Source: an uncultured Neomegalonema sp. (GTDB taxonomy: Bacteria; Pseudomonadota; Alphaproteobacteria; Rhodobacterales; Rhodobacteraceae). Taken from it: a stretch of DNA of 52,892 bases. A program made the position numbers and the translations under genes. The DNA is taken from positions 1-52,892 of the forward strand of contig CALFFK010000119.1 in NCBI GenBank assembly GCA_937957975.1. Direction: 5' to 3'. Every line of letters starts with the position of its first letter. Positions within the stretch are counted from its first letter, which is position 1. Below the pieces are notes generated by a model. That model had not been told where the DNA came from. It saw nothing but the letters and a program-made list of their open reading frames with translations, and did not search any database. This document shows positions 44,169-52,531 of the stretch, one piece after another.

Positions 44169-45058
44169 TGATAATGCGTCCGTTTGTCGATGTAGAAAAA
44201 CTGGATCGCAGCGACGATACCCAAAACCAGCAAGACCATGATCGTCATGGCCGCTGCATGGGGCGCGTCAAAGAACGCAAATGCCATTTCCCAGATGTAA
44301 TAGAGGATCAGCTTTGAAGCATCTGACGGCCCACCCTTGGTCAGGATGAACAGGTGGTCGATCAGTTTGACCGAGTTAATGAGCGCATTAACCATAATGA
44401 ACAAAGTCGTCGGCATCAGCAGCGGCAAGACGATGCGGCGGGTATAGGTCCAGCGGCTCGCCCCTTCGATATCGGCGGCTTCCTTCAGGTCTTCGGGAAT
44501 CGTCTGGAGTGCGGCGAGATAGAATATCATAAAGAACCCCGCTTCCTTCCATATGGTCACGATGATGATGGCCCAAAGCGCAGTTTCAGGCTGGCCCAGC
44601 CAGTTGACCGATGGCAGGCCGAACAACCCGCCGATTTGGTCAAGAACGCCCAAACCCGGCGTGTAGAAAAACAGCCACAAATTCGCGGCGGCAATCATCG
44701 GCAGCACGGTTGGAGTAAAATAGGCGGTGCGCACAAAGCCACGTGCTGAAATTTTGGAATTTGCCCAAAGTGCCATGGCCAGTGCAATGGCGATAGAGAC
44801 AGGGATCGTCACACCCGCGTAGAGAAGGTTGTTTTTAACTACCAGCCAGAAAGTCGGATCGGCAAAAAGGTCCGTGTAGTTCTCGCCGCCCACATATTCC
44901 GATGGCCTGCGTCGTGTGTTGCGCGAGAAGAGGCTCGACCACAGTGTCGCGATGGAGGGGTAAAACGCGAAGATGGACAACAGAATCGCGGCAGGTGTGA
45001 GTAGCAGCCAGCCGTAGATCGCCTGTCTGCGGCGTTCCAGATTGACATGGCTGTTCAT
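44165..45058 (-). CDS. ABC transporter permease, UgpA-like
   Basis: The 297-residue protein has six predicted helices and the EAADIEGASRWTYTRRIVLPLLMPT loop that touches the ATPase. It is the partner of the UgpE-like permease. The gene starts 110 bp after the binding-protein gene, in a spacer that holds a strong hairpin; such a spacer commonly lets the binding protein be made in larger amounts than the permeases. Confidence 0.9.
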   Translation of the reverse strand: MNSHVNLERRRQAIYGWLLLTPAAILLSIFAFYPSIATLWSSLFSRNTRRRPSEYVGGENYTDLFADPTFWLVVKNNLLYAGVTIPVSIAIALAMALWANSKISARGFVRTAYFTPTVLPMIAAANLWLFFYTPGLGVLDQIGGLFGLPSVNWLGQPETALWAIIIVTIWKEAGFFMIFYLAALQTIPEDLKEAADIEGASRWTYTRRIVLPLLMPTTLFIMVNALINSVKLIDHLFILTKGGPSDASKLILYYIWEMAFAFFDAPHAAAMTIMVLLVLGIVAAIQFFYIDKRTHYQ

Positions 45059-45092
45059 GGGCGGTGGTCCTCGTAGGGGCGGGTGTGATGCA

Positions 45093-45116
45093 TTGCCCCG
45101 GATTGATCCGGGGCAA
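45093..45116. repeat. REP-like GCCCCGG palindrome between transporter genes
   Basis: Bases 45093-45102 and 45107-45116 form a perfect 10-bp stem (TTGCCCCGGA) around a TTGA loop. Palindromes with this GCCCCGG core are a common dispersed repeat in alphaproteobacteria (from memory). It may protect the 3' end of the binding-protein mRNA. There is no T-run, so it is not a full terminator. Confidence 0.7.
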
Positions 45117-45168
45117 CTTGATCCAGCGCGTTGTTGTCGATACCCCGGCGTTGTCGGAGCAGAGCTTT

Positions 45169-46422
45169 TTAACGATATGCCTTAAGCAAACGATCAGCCG
45201 TTTTCTGCGCTTCGCCAAGGGCTTCCTTAGGCGTTTTTGCTCCGGTCAGGGCGGACTGGATCGCGTTGTTCAACCCATCACGCACCCGCGCCGTTTCAAA
45301 GGTCGAGAATTCGGCGACTGCATGTTCCAGCTGATTGCGGGCCACAAGAGCGGGCGGAAATTCCTTGGTATAGGATTTCAGCTTTTTGGTTTCATAAGCG
45401 GCCGGTGAAACGCCCATGTACCCTGTGGCAATTGACCATGCTGCGGCCTGTTCCGGGGCGGTCATGTATTCGATCAGCTTAAGCGCGGCGGCTTTTTCTT
45501 CGTCGGACGTATCCTTGAAGATATAGAAGTTACCGCCGCCCGTAGGTGAACCGAGCCGCTTGTTACCGGGTAACATCGCGACGCCGAAATCGAAATCTGC
45601 GTTCTTCTTGACCGCTGTCAGATTACCCGTCGAGTGCCACATCATAGCGGTCTGGCCTTCGAGGAATGCCTGACGCAATGTGCCCCATTCGACCGTACCT
45701 GTGGGCATGACGCCATGATCAGCGGATAGTGCTTTCCAGAATTCGAGCGTCTCGACCACTTGCGGATCATCGAAATTGGTTGTCAGGCCGTCATTGGACA
45801 TGACTTCCTTGCCATTCTGGATCGCGAGTGCCTGGAACATCCAGTACGGGTAGGCTGTCGAAGGGATCATAATGCCGTAGGTATCGTCATTCGTGAGCTT
45901 TTTGCCCATCGAAATCAGGTCATACCATGTCGTTGGCGGGCTTTCCGGGTCCAGCCCCGCCTTGCGGAACATATCCTTGTTGTAATAGGCCACGATGGTC
46001 GAGCGTTGGAACGGGATGCCCCAGGTTTTGCCCTCGATCTTCCCATTCGCCATGAGCGCGGGGTAAAAGCTGTCCAGCCACGCCTTGTCCTCGACCAGAT
46101 CGTCGAAGGGAACGATCAGATCCTGCTCGATCAGATCGTAGGCGTCGATTGAGAACATCACGGCGAGTTGCGCCGGTTCGCCGGAGTTAAGCGCCGAGAG
46201 CGCCCGCACGCGGGTATCGTCATAATTACCCGAATAGATAGCACTGACCTTGATGTCGGGATTTTCTTTCTCGAAGCCTTCGACGATTTCATCGACAACT
46301 TCGGTCAGCGCCCCGCCAACTGCGATGGGATAGTACATCGTCAGTTCGGTTTCTGCGCTTGCTGATGTGGCCAATCCGAGCGCCACGGCGCTCGCCAGCC
46401 CCAATCTTGAAAAATACGTCAT
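45169..46422 (-). CDS. ABC transporter substrate-binding protein, UgpB-like
   Basis: The 417-residue protein has a signal peptide (about 23 residues, ending ATSASA) and the two-lobe type-1 solute-binding fold. Segments such as SAIYSGNYDDTRVRAL, YYNKDMFRKAGLDPESPPTTWYDL and ATGYMGVSPAAY are like UgpB, the glycerol-3-phosphate/glycerophosphodiester binding protein. It acts in the periplasm and delivers substrate to the two permeases. A GGGAGG site precedes the ATG; a GTTGTTTTG element, shared with the operator of the DeoR gene, lies 17-25 bp upstream of it. Confidence 0.88.
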   Translation of the reverse strand: MTYFSRLGLASAVALGLATSASAETELTMYYPIAVGGALTEVVDEIVEGFEKENPDIKVSAIYSGNYDDTRVRALSALNSGEPAQLAVMFSIDAYDLIEQDLIVPFDDLVEDKAWLDSFYPALMANGKIEGKTWGIPFQRSTIVAYYNKDMFRKAGLDPESPPTTWYDLISMGKKLTNDDTYGIMIPSTAYPYWMFQALAIQNGKEVMSNDGLTTNFDDPQVVETLEFWKALSADHGVMPTGTVEWGTLRQAFLEGQTAMMWHSTGNLTAVKKNADFDFGVAMLPGNKRLGSPTGGGNFYIFKDTSDEEKAAALKLIEYMTAPEQAAAWSIATGYMGVSPAAYETKKLKSYTKEFPPALVARNQLEHAVAEFSTFETARVRDGLNNAIQSALTGAKTPKEALGEAQKTADRLLKAYR

Positions 46423-46470
46423 TATAGCCTCCCTTGATGTTGTTTTGTTGTATTGTGCGTTTGTCGAACC

Positions 46471-47490
46471 TTACGACGCCAATCTGTTTCCGGCTGCGTC
46501 GAAGACATGCAGGTCGGCATCACCGAACGTGATCCCCACCTCCTGCCCAACCGTCATCGGTGACAGGCCGGGCCGTATAATTGTCAGGCCGGTCGCTTGC
46601 TCATGTTCCAGCCCGATCAGTGTTTCTGCGCCAAGGAATTCGCTTTCGGAGACCCGGCAGGTCATGCGAGTCTGTCCTTCCGATGCGAGAGAAACATTCT
46701 CTGCCCGCAACCCGATCCGATGACCCTGGCCGAAACCATCAAGTGCCTCCGAGCGGATCAATGCCATGGGCGGCGCGCCAACGAATTCCGCAACGAAGGT
46801 ATTGATTGGCTTGTTATATAAATCGCCCGGTGTGCCAACTTGCTGGATATGGCCTTCCTGCATCAGCACGATTTTATCAGCCATACTCATTGCTTCGGTC
46901 TGATCATGGGTGACGTAGACGACCGTTATGCCGAGTTCCTGTTGCAGTTTCTTGATGTCTTTCCGCACAGAGGTGCGCAGCTTTGCATCAAGGTTTGAAA
47001 GCGGTTCGTCCATCAGGCAAAGCCGCTGACCGGCAACGATGGCCCGCGCGAGAGCGACGCGCTGGCGTTGACCGCCGGATAACTCGCCCGGCTTGCGATT
47101 TTCGTAGCCGATCAGTCCGGTTATGGTCAGCGCCCGGTTCAGCTTTTCGCGCCGTTCGGCCCTTGGCACGCGGCGAACTTTCAACCCGAATACCACATTC
47201 TCCGCGACTGAAAGATGCGGAAATAATGCGTAGGACTGGAACACCATTGATAGATTTCGGTCAGACGCCGCGCTGGTCGTCACATCGCGCCCGTCGATCA
47301 GGATGCGTCCTTCATCTGCTGTCTCCAACCCCGCCAACAGCCGTAGCGTGGTTGATTTTCCGCAGCCAGACGGACCCAGCAGCGCCACGAACGAGCCTTC
47401 CTCAATCTCCAGCGATACATGCTCAACACCGAGTTGGCCGTTCCATCGCTTGGCCACATTATCCAGCACGACAAAGGGTTGTTGTGTCAT
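46471..47490 (-). CDS. ABC transporter ATP-binding protein, UgpC/MalK-like
   Basis: The 339-residue ATPase has Walker A (GPSGCGKST), the Q loop, the LSGGQRQRVALARAI signature, Walker B (CLMDEP) and the C-terminal OB-fold/TOBE domain typical of MalK and UgpC. It powers the CUT1 importer of this cluster. Its start overlaps the DeoR stop as ATGA, so regulator and ATPase are made from one message. The order is unusual in placing the ATPase before the binding protein. Confidence 0.95.
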   Translation of the reverse strand: MTQQPFVVLDNVAKRWNGQLGVEHVSLEIEEGSFVALLGPSGCGKSTTLRLLAGLETADEGRILIDGRDVTTSAASDRNLSMVFQSYALFPHLSVAENVVFGLKVRRVPRAERREKLNRALTITGLIGYENRKPGELSGGQRQRVALARAIVAGQRLCLMDEPLSNLDAKLRTSVRKDIKKLQQELGITVVYVTHDQTEAMSMADKIVLMQEGHIQQVGTPGDLYNKPINTFVAEFVGAPPMALIRSEALDGFGQGHRIGLRAENVSLASEGQTRMTCRVSESEFLGAETLIGLEHEQATGLTIIRPGLSPMTVGQEVGITFGDADLHVFDAAGNRLAS

Positions 47491-48266
47491 GCTGCGACCT
47501 CTTCAGCGAGGATCAGCCGGTCGCCGATCTGTTCCATCAGCGGCGAGAATGTGCCATCCGGCGAACGGTCGAGCACGACGCGATCAGCATCAGCGATATT
47601 TCCACCGAGTGCCGGGGCAAGACGCCCGAATTTTGAGCTATCCATCACGAGGATTGACGTTTGAGCATTCTCTCGCATTTTTTCGCGCACCTGCACTTCG
47701 GCGGTATGGAAATCAAGTAATCCGCCATCTTCGGCCACACCGGCGACTCCGAAAATTGCAAATTCAGCGCGGTAATTTCCCATTACATCAAGCACTTCAC
47801 CGCCAAGAATATCGCGATCGGGCAACCGCAACTCGCCGCCCGGCAAAATGATGCGGTTGGAAATTTCTTCGCTCAAAGCCATGGCCGCGCTCAGATTATT
47901 GGTGATAACGGTCAATTCCTTGCGCCGCAGCAAAGCCCTTGCTGCGCTGAGGGGTGTGGAGCCGATGGAGAGGAACAAGGTGGCTCCATCCGGCACAAGG
48001 CGGGCCGCTGCCTCGCCAATCGCATTTTTTCCGTCTGTATTTGTATCTGCACGTTGATCGAAAGGGGTGTTCAGTCGCTTACGATTCAGTTCGACCCGGC
48101 CATGCTGACGGCGCAGACCTTCTTCTTCACACAGGGCATCTATGTCACGCCGAATGGTCTGCATCGATACGTCGAGCAATTCAGCCAAAGCCCCAACGCT
48201 AACCGCGCCCCGCTCGCCTACGAGGGCAGTGATACTCGCTCTTCGCTTGCGTTTCTTGGATGACAT
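47487..48266 (-). CDS. DeoR-family transcriptional repressor
   Basis: The 259-residue protein has the DeoR helix-turn-helix (VSVGALAELLDVSMQTIRRDIDAL) at residues about 20-55 and the DeoR effector domain (FLSIGSTPLSAARAL and NAQTSILVMDSSKFGR). Such repressors sense sugar phosphates; GlpR senses glycerol-3-phosphate. It heads the transporter operon and probably binds the palindrome 45 bp upstream. The ATG at 48266 fits the family's usual start. Confidence 0.92.
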   Translation of the reverse strand: MSSKKRKRRASITALVGERGAVSVGALAELLDVSMQTIRRDIDALCEEEGLRRQHGRVELNRKRLNTPFDQRADTNTDGKNAIGEAAARLVPDGATLFLSIGSTPLSAARALLRRKELTVITNNLSAAMALSEEISNRIILPGGELRLPDRDILGGEVLDVMGNYRAEFAIFGVAGVAEDGGLLDFHTAEVQVREKMRENAQTSILVMDSSKFGRLAPALGGNIADADRVVLDRSPDGTFSPLMEQIGDRLILAEEVAA

Positions 48267-48310
48267 CCTGCCCCCGGCTTCATCCGATGAGCCTACGGGT
48301 ATAAAAAATC

Positions 48311-48336
48311 CAAAACAACAAAATTTTGTTGTTTTG
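48311..48336. promoter_or_regulatory. Perfect 26-bp palindrome, candidate DeoR operator
   Basis: The sequence is a perfect 26-bp inverted repeat centred on AATT; each half ends in the CAAAACAAC/GTTGTTTTG element. It lies 45-70 bp upstream of the DeoR start, next to a possible -10 box (TTATAC at 48299-48304, minus strand). The right half GTTGTTTTG recurs at 46439-46447 in front of the binding-protein gene. That both are bound by the DeoR protein is inference. Direct repeats of TTGAGGTCGGC at 48343 and 48355 flank it. Confidence 0.7.
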
Positions 48337-48559
48337 TCGTTATTGAGGTCGGCATTGAGGTCGGCTTGGCGATTTAACTGCTCTTATGGATAAAAGAGGG
48401 CAGGGCGGTGTTGCGTGTGGGGGAACGGAAGTTCAGTCAAATGCCAAATGCTCCGAGCCGCGACTCGGCTTCGGTCACGCCTTTACATTTACAAACACCC
48501 AGACGCCGTTACGCACAAACAGGGTATCAATGCCCTGCCATGTCGCAGGTCCACGTGGA

Positions 48560-49309
48560 TTACTTGCGTAGTGCAGGCAACCCCACTCCCGCCGCCTGAA
48601 ACCCGCCATCGGCGGCCAATACCTGTCCAGTCACATAGCTCGCCTCGTCGGAGCACAGGAACCAAATTGCATTCGCCAGTTCTTCTTCCGTGCCATAACG
48701 GTTCAGGGGCAGGGCATCGTGATAGGCGGCGATGATCTCTGGCGTATGCACCGCCATGGCCAGTTTGGTCCGCACGGGGCCGGGCGCCACGGCATTCGCG
48801 CGAATTCCTTTTTCGCCAAGCTCCACCGCCTGTTGCAGAGTTAACTGGATAACGGCGGCTTTCGATGTGCCATAAGCCATGCGGAGTGTACTGGCCCGCA
48901 ATCCTGAGATCGACGCGATATTCACGATGGCACCGCCTTGCTGGGCCAATAATGGAATCGCCGCTTGTGAGGTCAGGAACACCCCATCCAGATTGGTTTC
49001 CATCACCCGTCGCCACATGGCGAAATCATGCTCATCGATAGGCCCGAACTCTGCCACGCCCGCATTGTTTACAAGCGCATCCAACCGCCCAAACCGTGCT
49101 TCTATTCCTGCGATGGCGCGGTCTACATCCTCTGGTTTTGATACATCAGCCTCGATGGCCAATGTATCCTGTCGTGGCGCAGTAGCCTTGGCCAATTCGT
49201 CCTCGTCCCGATCAAGCATTACGACGTTCCAGCCTTCGCGCAGGAATCGCTGTGCCGTGGCCAAGCCAATCCCGCGCGCTGCGCCGGTGATAAGAACTGT
49301 TTTCGTCAT
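48560..49309 (-). CDS. Short-chain dehydrogenase/reductase
   Basis: The 249-residue protein has the SDR signatures TGAARGIGLATA (cofactor), NNAGVA, the catalytic serine in NIASISG, and YGTSK (Tyr-x3-Lys). The residue after the second strand (MLDRDEDEL) fits NAD preference. Its substrate, an alcohol or keto compound, is unknown. It is coupled as ATGA to the DUF1353 fragment upstream. The 293-bp space after it (48267-48559) holds the DeoR promoter region and a weak hairpin at 48453-48468. Confidence 0.92.
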   Translation of the reverse strand: MTKTVLITGAARGIGLATAQRFLREGWNVVMLDRDEDELAKATAPRQDTLAIEADVSKPEDVDRAIAGIEARFGRLDALVNNAGVAEFGPIDEHDFAMWRRVMETNLDGVFLTSQAAIPLLAQQGGAIVNIASISGLRASTLRMAYGTSKAAVIQLTLQQAVELGEKGIRANAVAPGPVRTKLAMAVHTPEIIAAYHDALPLNRYGTEEELANAIWFLCSDEASYVTGQVLAADGGFQAAGVGLPALRK

Positions 49310-49605
49310 GCAATCGGCCTTGTGTCAGTATCTTTCGGGTCGAAACCCTGCGCTTTGAGCGGTGTCCTGTCCAGATCGATATACCGGGGCAAGGGGGTTC
49401 GGTCGGCGTAGACGATCCATGAAAACCGGGTTGAGGGTGCCCACTTGATGATCCTGAAAATCCAGGGTTTTATCTGTGCCGCCTGCATCCCGGCAACCAT
49501 CACCTGGTTCGCGAACGGCCAGTCCTCTCGCGTTGGCTTGCGCCCCGTATCCCGCCCCGTGATGAACAGGAAGTCATGGACGATGGCCATCCGGATGTGG
49601 TCCAA
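49306..49605 (-). CDS. Shortened DUF1353-like protein
   Basis: The 99-residue product has the motif MAIVHDFLFITGR followed by ADRFRFW-like helices (the WPFANQVMVAGMQAAQIKPW part), which match the C-terminal half of DUF1353, a phage-associated family. In-frame codons before the TTG at 49605 still read GWWSG but then meet a stop, so the N-terminal beta part of the family is missing. The start is either TTG at 49605 (GGAG just upstream) or ATG at 49590. It is probably a remnant, kept in frame with the SDR by an ATGA overlap. Confidence 0.6.
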   Translation of the reverse strand: MDHIRMAIVHDFLFITGRDTGRKPTREDWPFANQVMVAGMQAAQIKPWIFRIIKWAPSTRFSWIVYADRTPLPRYIDLDRTPLKAQGFDPKDTDTRPIA

Positions 49606-49649
49606 CCCGCTCCACCAGCCAAATGTTTAGCCTCGGCTTTTGATGTCTC

Positions 49650-50648
49650 TTATGTCGAGGCATCCACAATATTATGTATGGCTACAGGGGGAGAACCGCG
49701 TTCGCGGTAGGGGGTACGGTTGAAGTAGGAGCGATAGCATTTCGAAAAATGCGACGGCGAGGTGAATCCTGAAGCCAACGCCACATTGATAACCGACATC
49801 TCCGTTTGTAACAGCAGATTGCGCGCCTTCTGAAGCCTCAATTCCATGTAATATCTTTTCGGTGAGCGGTCGAGATAACGCCGAAACAGGCGTTCCAACT
49901 GCCGGGTAGACATCTGCGCGTGTTGGGCGAGGATCGAGGGGCTGATGGGTTCCTCCAGATTCTGTTCCATCATCTGGATGATTGATACCAGCTTGGGGTG
50001 GCGTACTCCAATACGGGCAGGGACCGAAAGTCGTTGTTCCTCTCGCTCACCGCGCAGGGGCGTGTGGATAATCTGGTCCGTTATAAGACTGACGACCCCC
50101 GGATCGACATCACGGGCGATCAGGGTCAGCATCATATCCGTTGCTGCAATGCCACCCGCACAGGTGAAGCGATTCCCATCGATCTCGAACAGGCGGTTCG
50201 TCAATTCAATATCCAGAAACTCTTCCGAGAATGCCGCCTGATTCTCCCAGTGGATTGTGCAGCGCCGTTCATCCAGCAGACCGGCCTTCGCGAGTATCAA
50301 GGCTCCCGTGCACAGTGCCCCCATGGGCGAGCCAAGTCGGCTTTGTTTGCGTAACCATGTGAGGACAGGCTTTGTCGCCGCCTTGTGTGCATTCAGCCCT
50401 GACACGATGATAATCCGCGCTGCGCGTGTCACATCGTCCAGCCCACCCGTGACCTCAACCGATGCACCACAGGAAGAGCGCACTGCTTCCCCCGTCTCTG
50501 AAATCAGCTTCCATTCATAGACGTCCTTGCCCGCCCCCCGGTTGGCCAGGCGCAAAGGTTCAATCGCTGATGCAAAGGCAATCAACGAAAATTCCTCGGC
50601 AAGCAGGAAAACGTAGGAAACCGGTTCAGTACCGTCCGATCCGCGCAT
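49650..50648 (-). CDS. GlxA-family AraC regulator, GbdR-like
   Basis: The 332-residue protein has an N-terminal DJ-1/PfpI-like domain (VSYVFLLAEEFSLIAFASAIEPLRLAN; GALCTGALILAKAGLL) and two AraC helix-turn-helix motifs (MSTRQLERLFRRYL; SVINVALASGFTSPSHFSKCYR). The pattern is that of GbdR and CdhR, which control glycine betaine and carnitine catabolism. The start is the ATG at 50648, with AGGA upstream. A link to the methylated-amine locus at 23-39 kb is only suggestive, since SDR and ABC genes lie between. Confidence 0.85.
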   Translation of the reverse strand: MRGSDGTEPVSYVFLLAEEFSLIAFASAIEPLRLANRGAGKDVYEWKLISETGEAVRSSCGASVEVTGGLDDVTRAARIIIVSGLNAHKAATKPVLTWLRKQSRLGSPMGALCTGALILAKAGLLDERRCTIHWENQAAFSEEFLDIELTNRLFEIDGNRFTCAGGIAATDMMLTLIARDVDPGVVSLITDQIIHTPLRGEREEQRLSVPARIGVRHPKLVSIIQMMEQNLEEPISPSILAQHAQMSTRQLERLFRRYLDRSPKRYYMELRLQKARNLLLQTEMSVINVALASGFTSPSHFSKCYRSYFNRTPYRERGSPPVAIHNIVDAST

Positions 50649-50783
50649 AATACATCCTGTATAGCCAGTGACCCTTATCTGCACGAGACAGCAGGTTCAT
50701 CCGGCGATGTTCGACATTTGACAAAATGGAAGATCGCCGCCGAGGTCAAGGATGTTTGCGCGTCAACCCAGGTCAATCGCGCT

Positions 50784-50950
50784 TCAGAACGCAGTGATGA
50801 GTTTTTGGAGGAATTCGTTGCTCCATCCAGCGCGTTTGAATTTGCTGCGGTTTGATTCTTTGTCGGCATTGGCCTTGATGATGGTGAGTGCGATGCGTCT
50901 GAGAGCTGCGAAATTGGTGGGGGCATGATCTTTTCTGGCAATATTGTCCG
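50784..50950 (-). pseudogene. C-terminal remnant of an ISAs1-family transposase
   Basis: Reading the minus strand from about 50950 to the TGA at 50784-50786 gives about 55 residues containing NIARKDHAPTNFAALRRIALTI and ending in KRAGWSNEFLQKLITAF. This is the end of ISAs1-type (H-repeat) transposases. The 5' part is gone: beyond about 50950 the frame turns into an unrelated hydrophobic stretch. No inverted repeats are visible. The rest of 50649-51057 contains nothing I can call. Confidence 0.75.
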
Positions 50951-51057
50951 TGAGCAGCTTGGACGCGACCAGTACCGCGATTCCGATGATGATGACCCCG
51001 ACTGGTGGGAGGCTCCTTGCTGCCTTTGGTGAAGAGAGCCCGAATGATCGCTATTGG

Positions 51058-51504
51058 TTACTGACTGGCCGAGAATCTGTACTCGATTTCAGAAAAGGCG
51101 TCTTCGCCAAACCCGTAAGCAAACGTCAAACCTGTCGGTCCGGCAGTCACGCCGTGTTCTGCATTGGCGGGGATGAAAATAGCCGAACCGGGGACGATTG
51201 AGACAGGCTGGCCGTCCAGCATGACAGTCCCGGAGCCTGTCAGGCCGAAGTAGAACTCGGGTGGTGTATGGCGATGCAGGTGCAGCACGCCATGTGCGGG
51301 GAAGTTCGCAACGCCCAGAACCACGCCGTTCGAGTGTGTCTTGTCGCCTGAAATCAGCGTCTGCCAGGTTACGTCACCAAATACCGGATCGAATCCCCCT
51401 TCAATCGGCTGGTCATCCAGAACCGCAACAAAGCCAGCTGGATTGTCATTCGCGGCTGTCGGAGCGGAGGCTTGCTCGACAGCGTAATCGTTGAGCTGAG
51501 ACAT
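51058..51504 (-). CDS. Cupin-domain protein
   Basis: The 148-residue protein has the two cupin motifs: HRHTPPEFYFGLTGSG (H-x-H-x3-E-x-Y, metal ligands) and PGSAIFIPANAEHGV (third His). The same ligand pattern is found in DMSP lyases DddQ and DddW and in many unrelated cupins, so a lyase role is possible but unproven. I start it at the ATG at 51504 (MSQLNDYAV); ATG codons at 51510 and 51537 are alternatives. It diverges from the LysR regulator, which likely controls it. Confidence 0.75.
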   Translation of the reverse strand: MSQLNDYAVEQASAPTAANDNPAGFVAVLDDQPIEGGFDPVFGDVTWQTLISGDKTHSNGVVLGVANFPAHGVLHLHRHTPPEFYFGLTGSGTVMLDGQPVSIVPGSAIFIPANAEHGVTAGPTGLTFAYGFGEDAFSEIEYRFSASQ

Positions 51505-51625
51505 AGGCATAGGGTGATCTCCTGAACAAAGGGGCATCTCGATGGGCGGAGGTTTCTACGACTTGAGGGAAAAGTAAAAGCGACCTAAATTAAGTTTTAT
51601 AAGTAAAAAATTTTGGTGATAAACT

Positions 51626-52531
51626 GTGCTCAAGAAACAGATCAATCTGACATGGCTGCGCACATTCGAGGCTGCCGCACGCCACATGAACTTCACCGCA
51701 ACGGCAACTGAATTGGGCCTCACCCAGACGGCGGTCAGCCTTCATATTCGAACTTTGGAAGAGCAACTGGGAAGCCGCTTGTTTCACCGAAAGGCACGCC
51801 ATCTGTCTTTGACGGATATCGGGCAAGCTTATGTCTCGACGGTCAGGCAGGCTTTGACGGACATCGACCTTGCCACAACCAGCTTATTCGGGGCTACGCG
51901 CAACGAAAGCGTTACGGTCAAAGCGCCGATCTCGACCTCTGCACTTTGGTTGGCACCACGGCTTCCAAAATTCAAGTTGGCCCACCCGGACATAGATGTC
52001 CGCCTCGTTTCAAACATCTGGACAGATGCGACAGGATTCGACCACGTCGATGTCGAGCTGCGGGTCGGCAGAGGGGACTGGACGGATACAGCGTCTGAAC
52101 GGCTGTCCGATGACGTGATGGTTCCGATTGGGGCTGTACAATCGCGCAGAACGGCCCTTGGTCCCGATGCGTTATTGAAGGGTCCGTTCATCCGCATTTT
52201 GGGACAGGAAGCCGATTGGATCAGGTACTTGGCAGCCCATGATCTTGCCTTGCCAAAGGGTGCAGACGAACTCTACGTCGATACGATGACGGCCGCGATC
52301 GAGTTGGCCGCGAATGGTGGCGGCTATGCAGTTGTTATGAAGCGTTTGGTTGAAATGGCAAATGCGCCTGGGCCGAGGGTCTCAATCATCGGCGCAGACG
52401 TTCCCACACCAAGCGCGCATTACCTCATGCGGCCCAGATCAAAGCGTTCAAAACGATCGGTGGTCTTGCTGTTTGAGAATTGGCTATGCGAGCAGTTTTC
52501 GGATGGCGGTACCTTCGAAGACGATGCGTAA
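51626..52531 (+). CDS. LysR-family transcriptional regulator
   Basis: The 301-residue protein has the LysR helix-turn-helix (FTATATELGLTQTAVSLHIRTLEEQLGSRLF) at residues 22-54 and the periplasmic-binding-like effector domain after residue 90. The start is GTG at 51626, with a GGTGAT site upstream. LysR proteins usually act on the divergent neighbour, here the cupin gene, across the 121-bp AT-rich intergenic region 51505-51625. Confidence 0.92.
   Translation: MLKKQINLTWLRTFEAAARHMNFTATATELGLTQTAVSLHIRTLEEQLGSRLFHRKARHLSLTDIGQAYVSTVRQALTDIDLATTSLFGATRNESVTVKAPISTSALWLAPRLPKFKLAHPDIDVRLVSNIWTDATGFDHVDVELRVGRGDWTDTASERLSDDVMVPIGAVQSRRTALGPDALLKGPFIRILGQEADWIRYLAAHDLALPKGADELYVDTMTAAIELAANGGGYAVVMKRLVEMANAPGPRVSIIGADVPTPSAHYLMRPRSKRSKRSVVLLFENWLCEQFSDGGTFEDDA

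Noticed and set aside
43355-48310. Pho-box control of the Ugp-like operon
   Set aside because: I looked for the CTGTCAT-type direct repeats before the DeoR and UgpB-like genes and did not see them.
48453-48468. CCGAG/CTCGG hairpin as the terminator of the SDR transcript
   Set aside because: Only 5 bp with a 6-base loop and no U-tract; too weak to call.
50675-50941. Open frame on the minus strand over the transposase relic
   Set aside because: The transposase motif (NIARKDHAPTNFAALRR) lies in a different frame; this one is a shadow.
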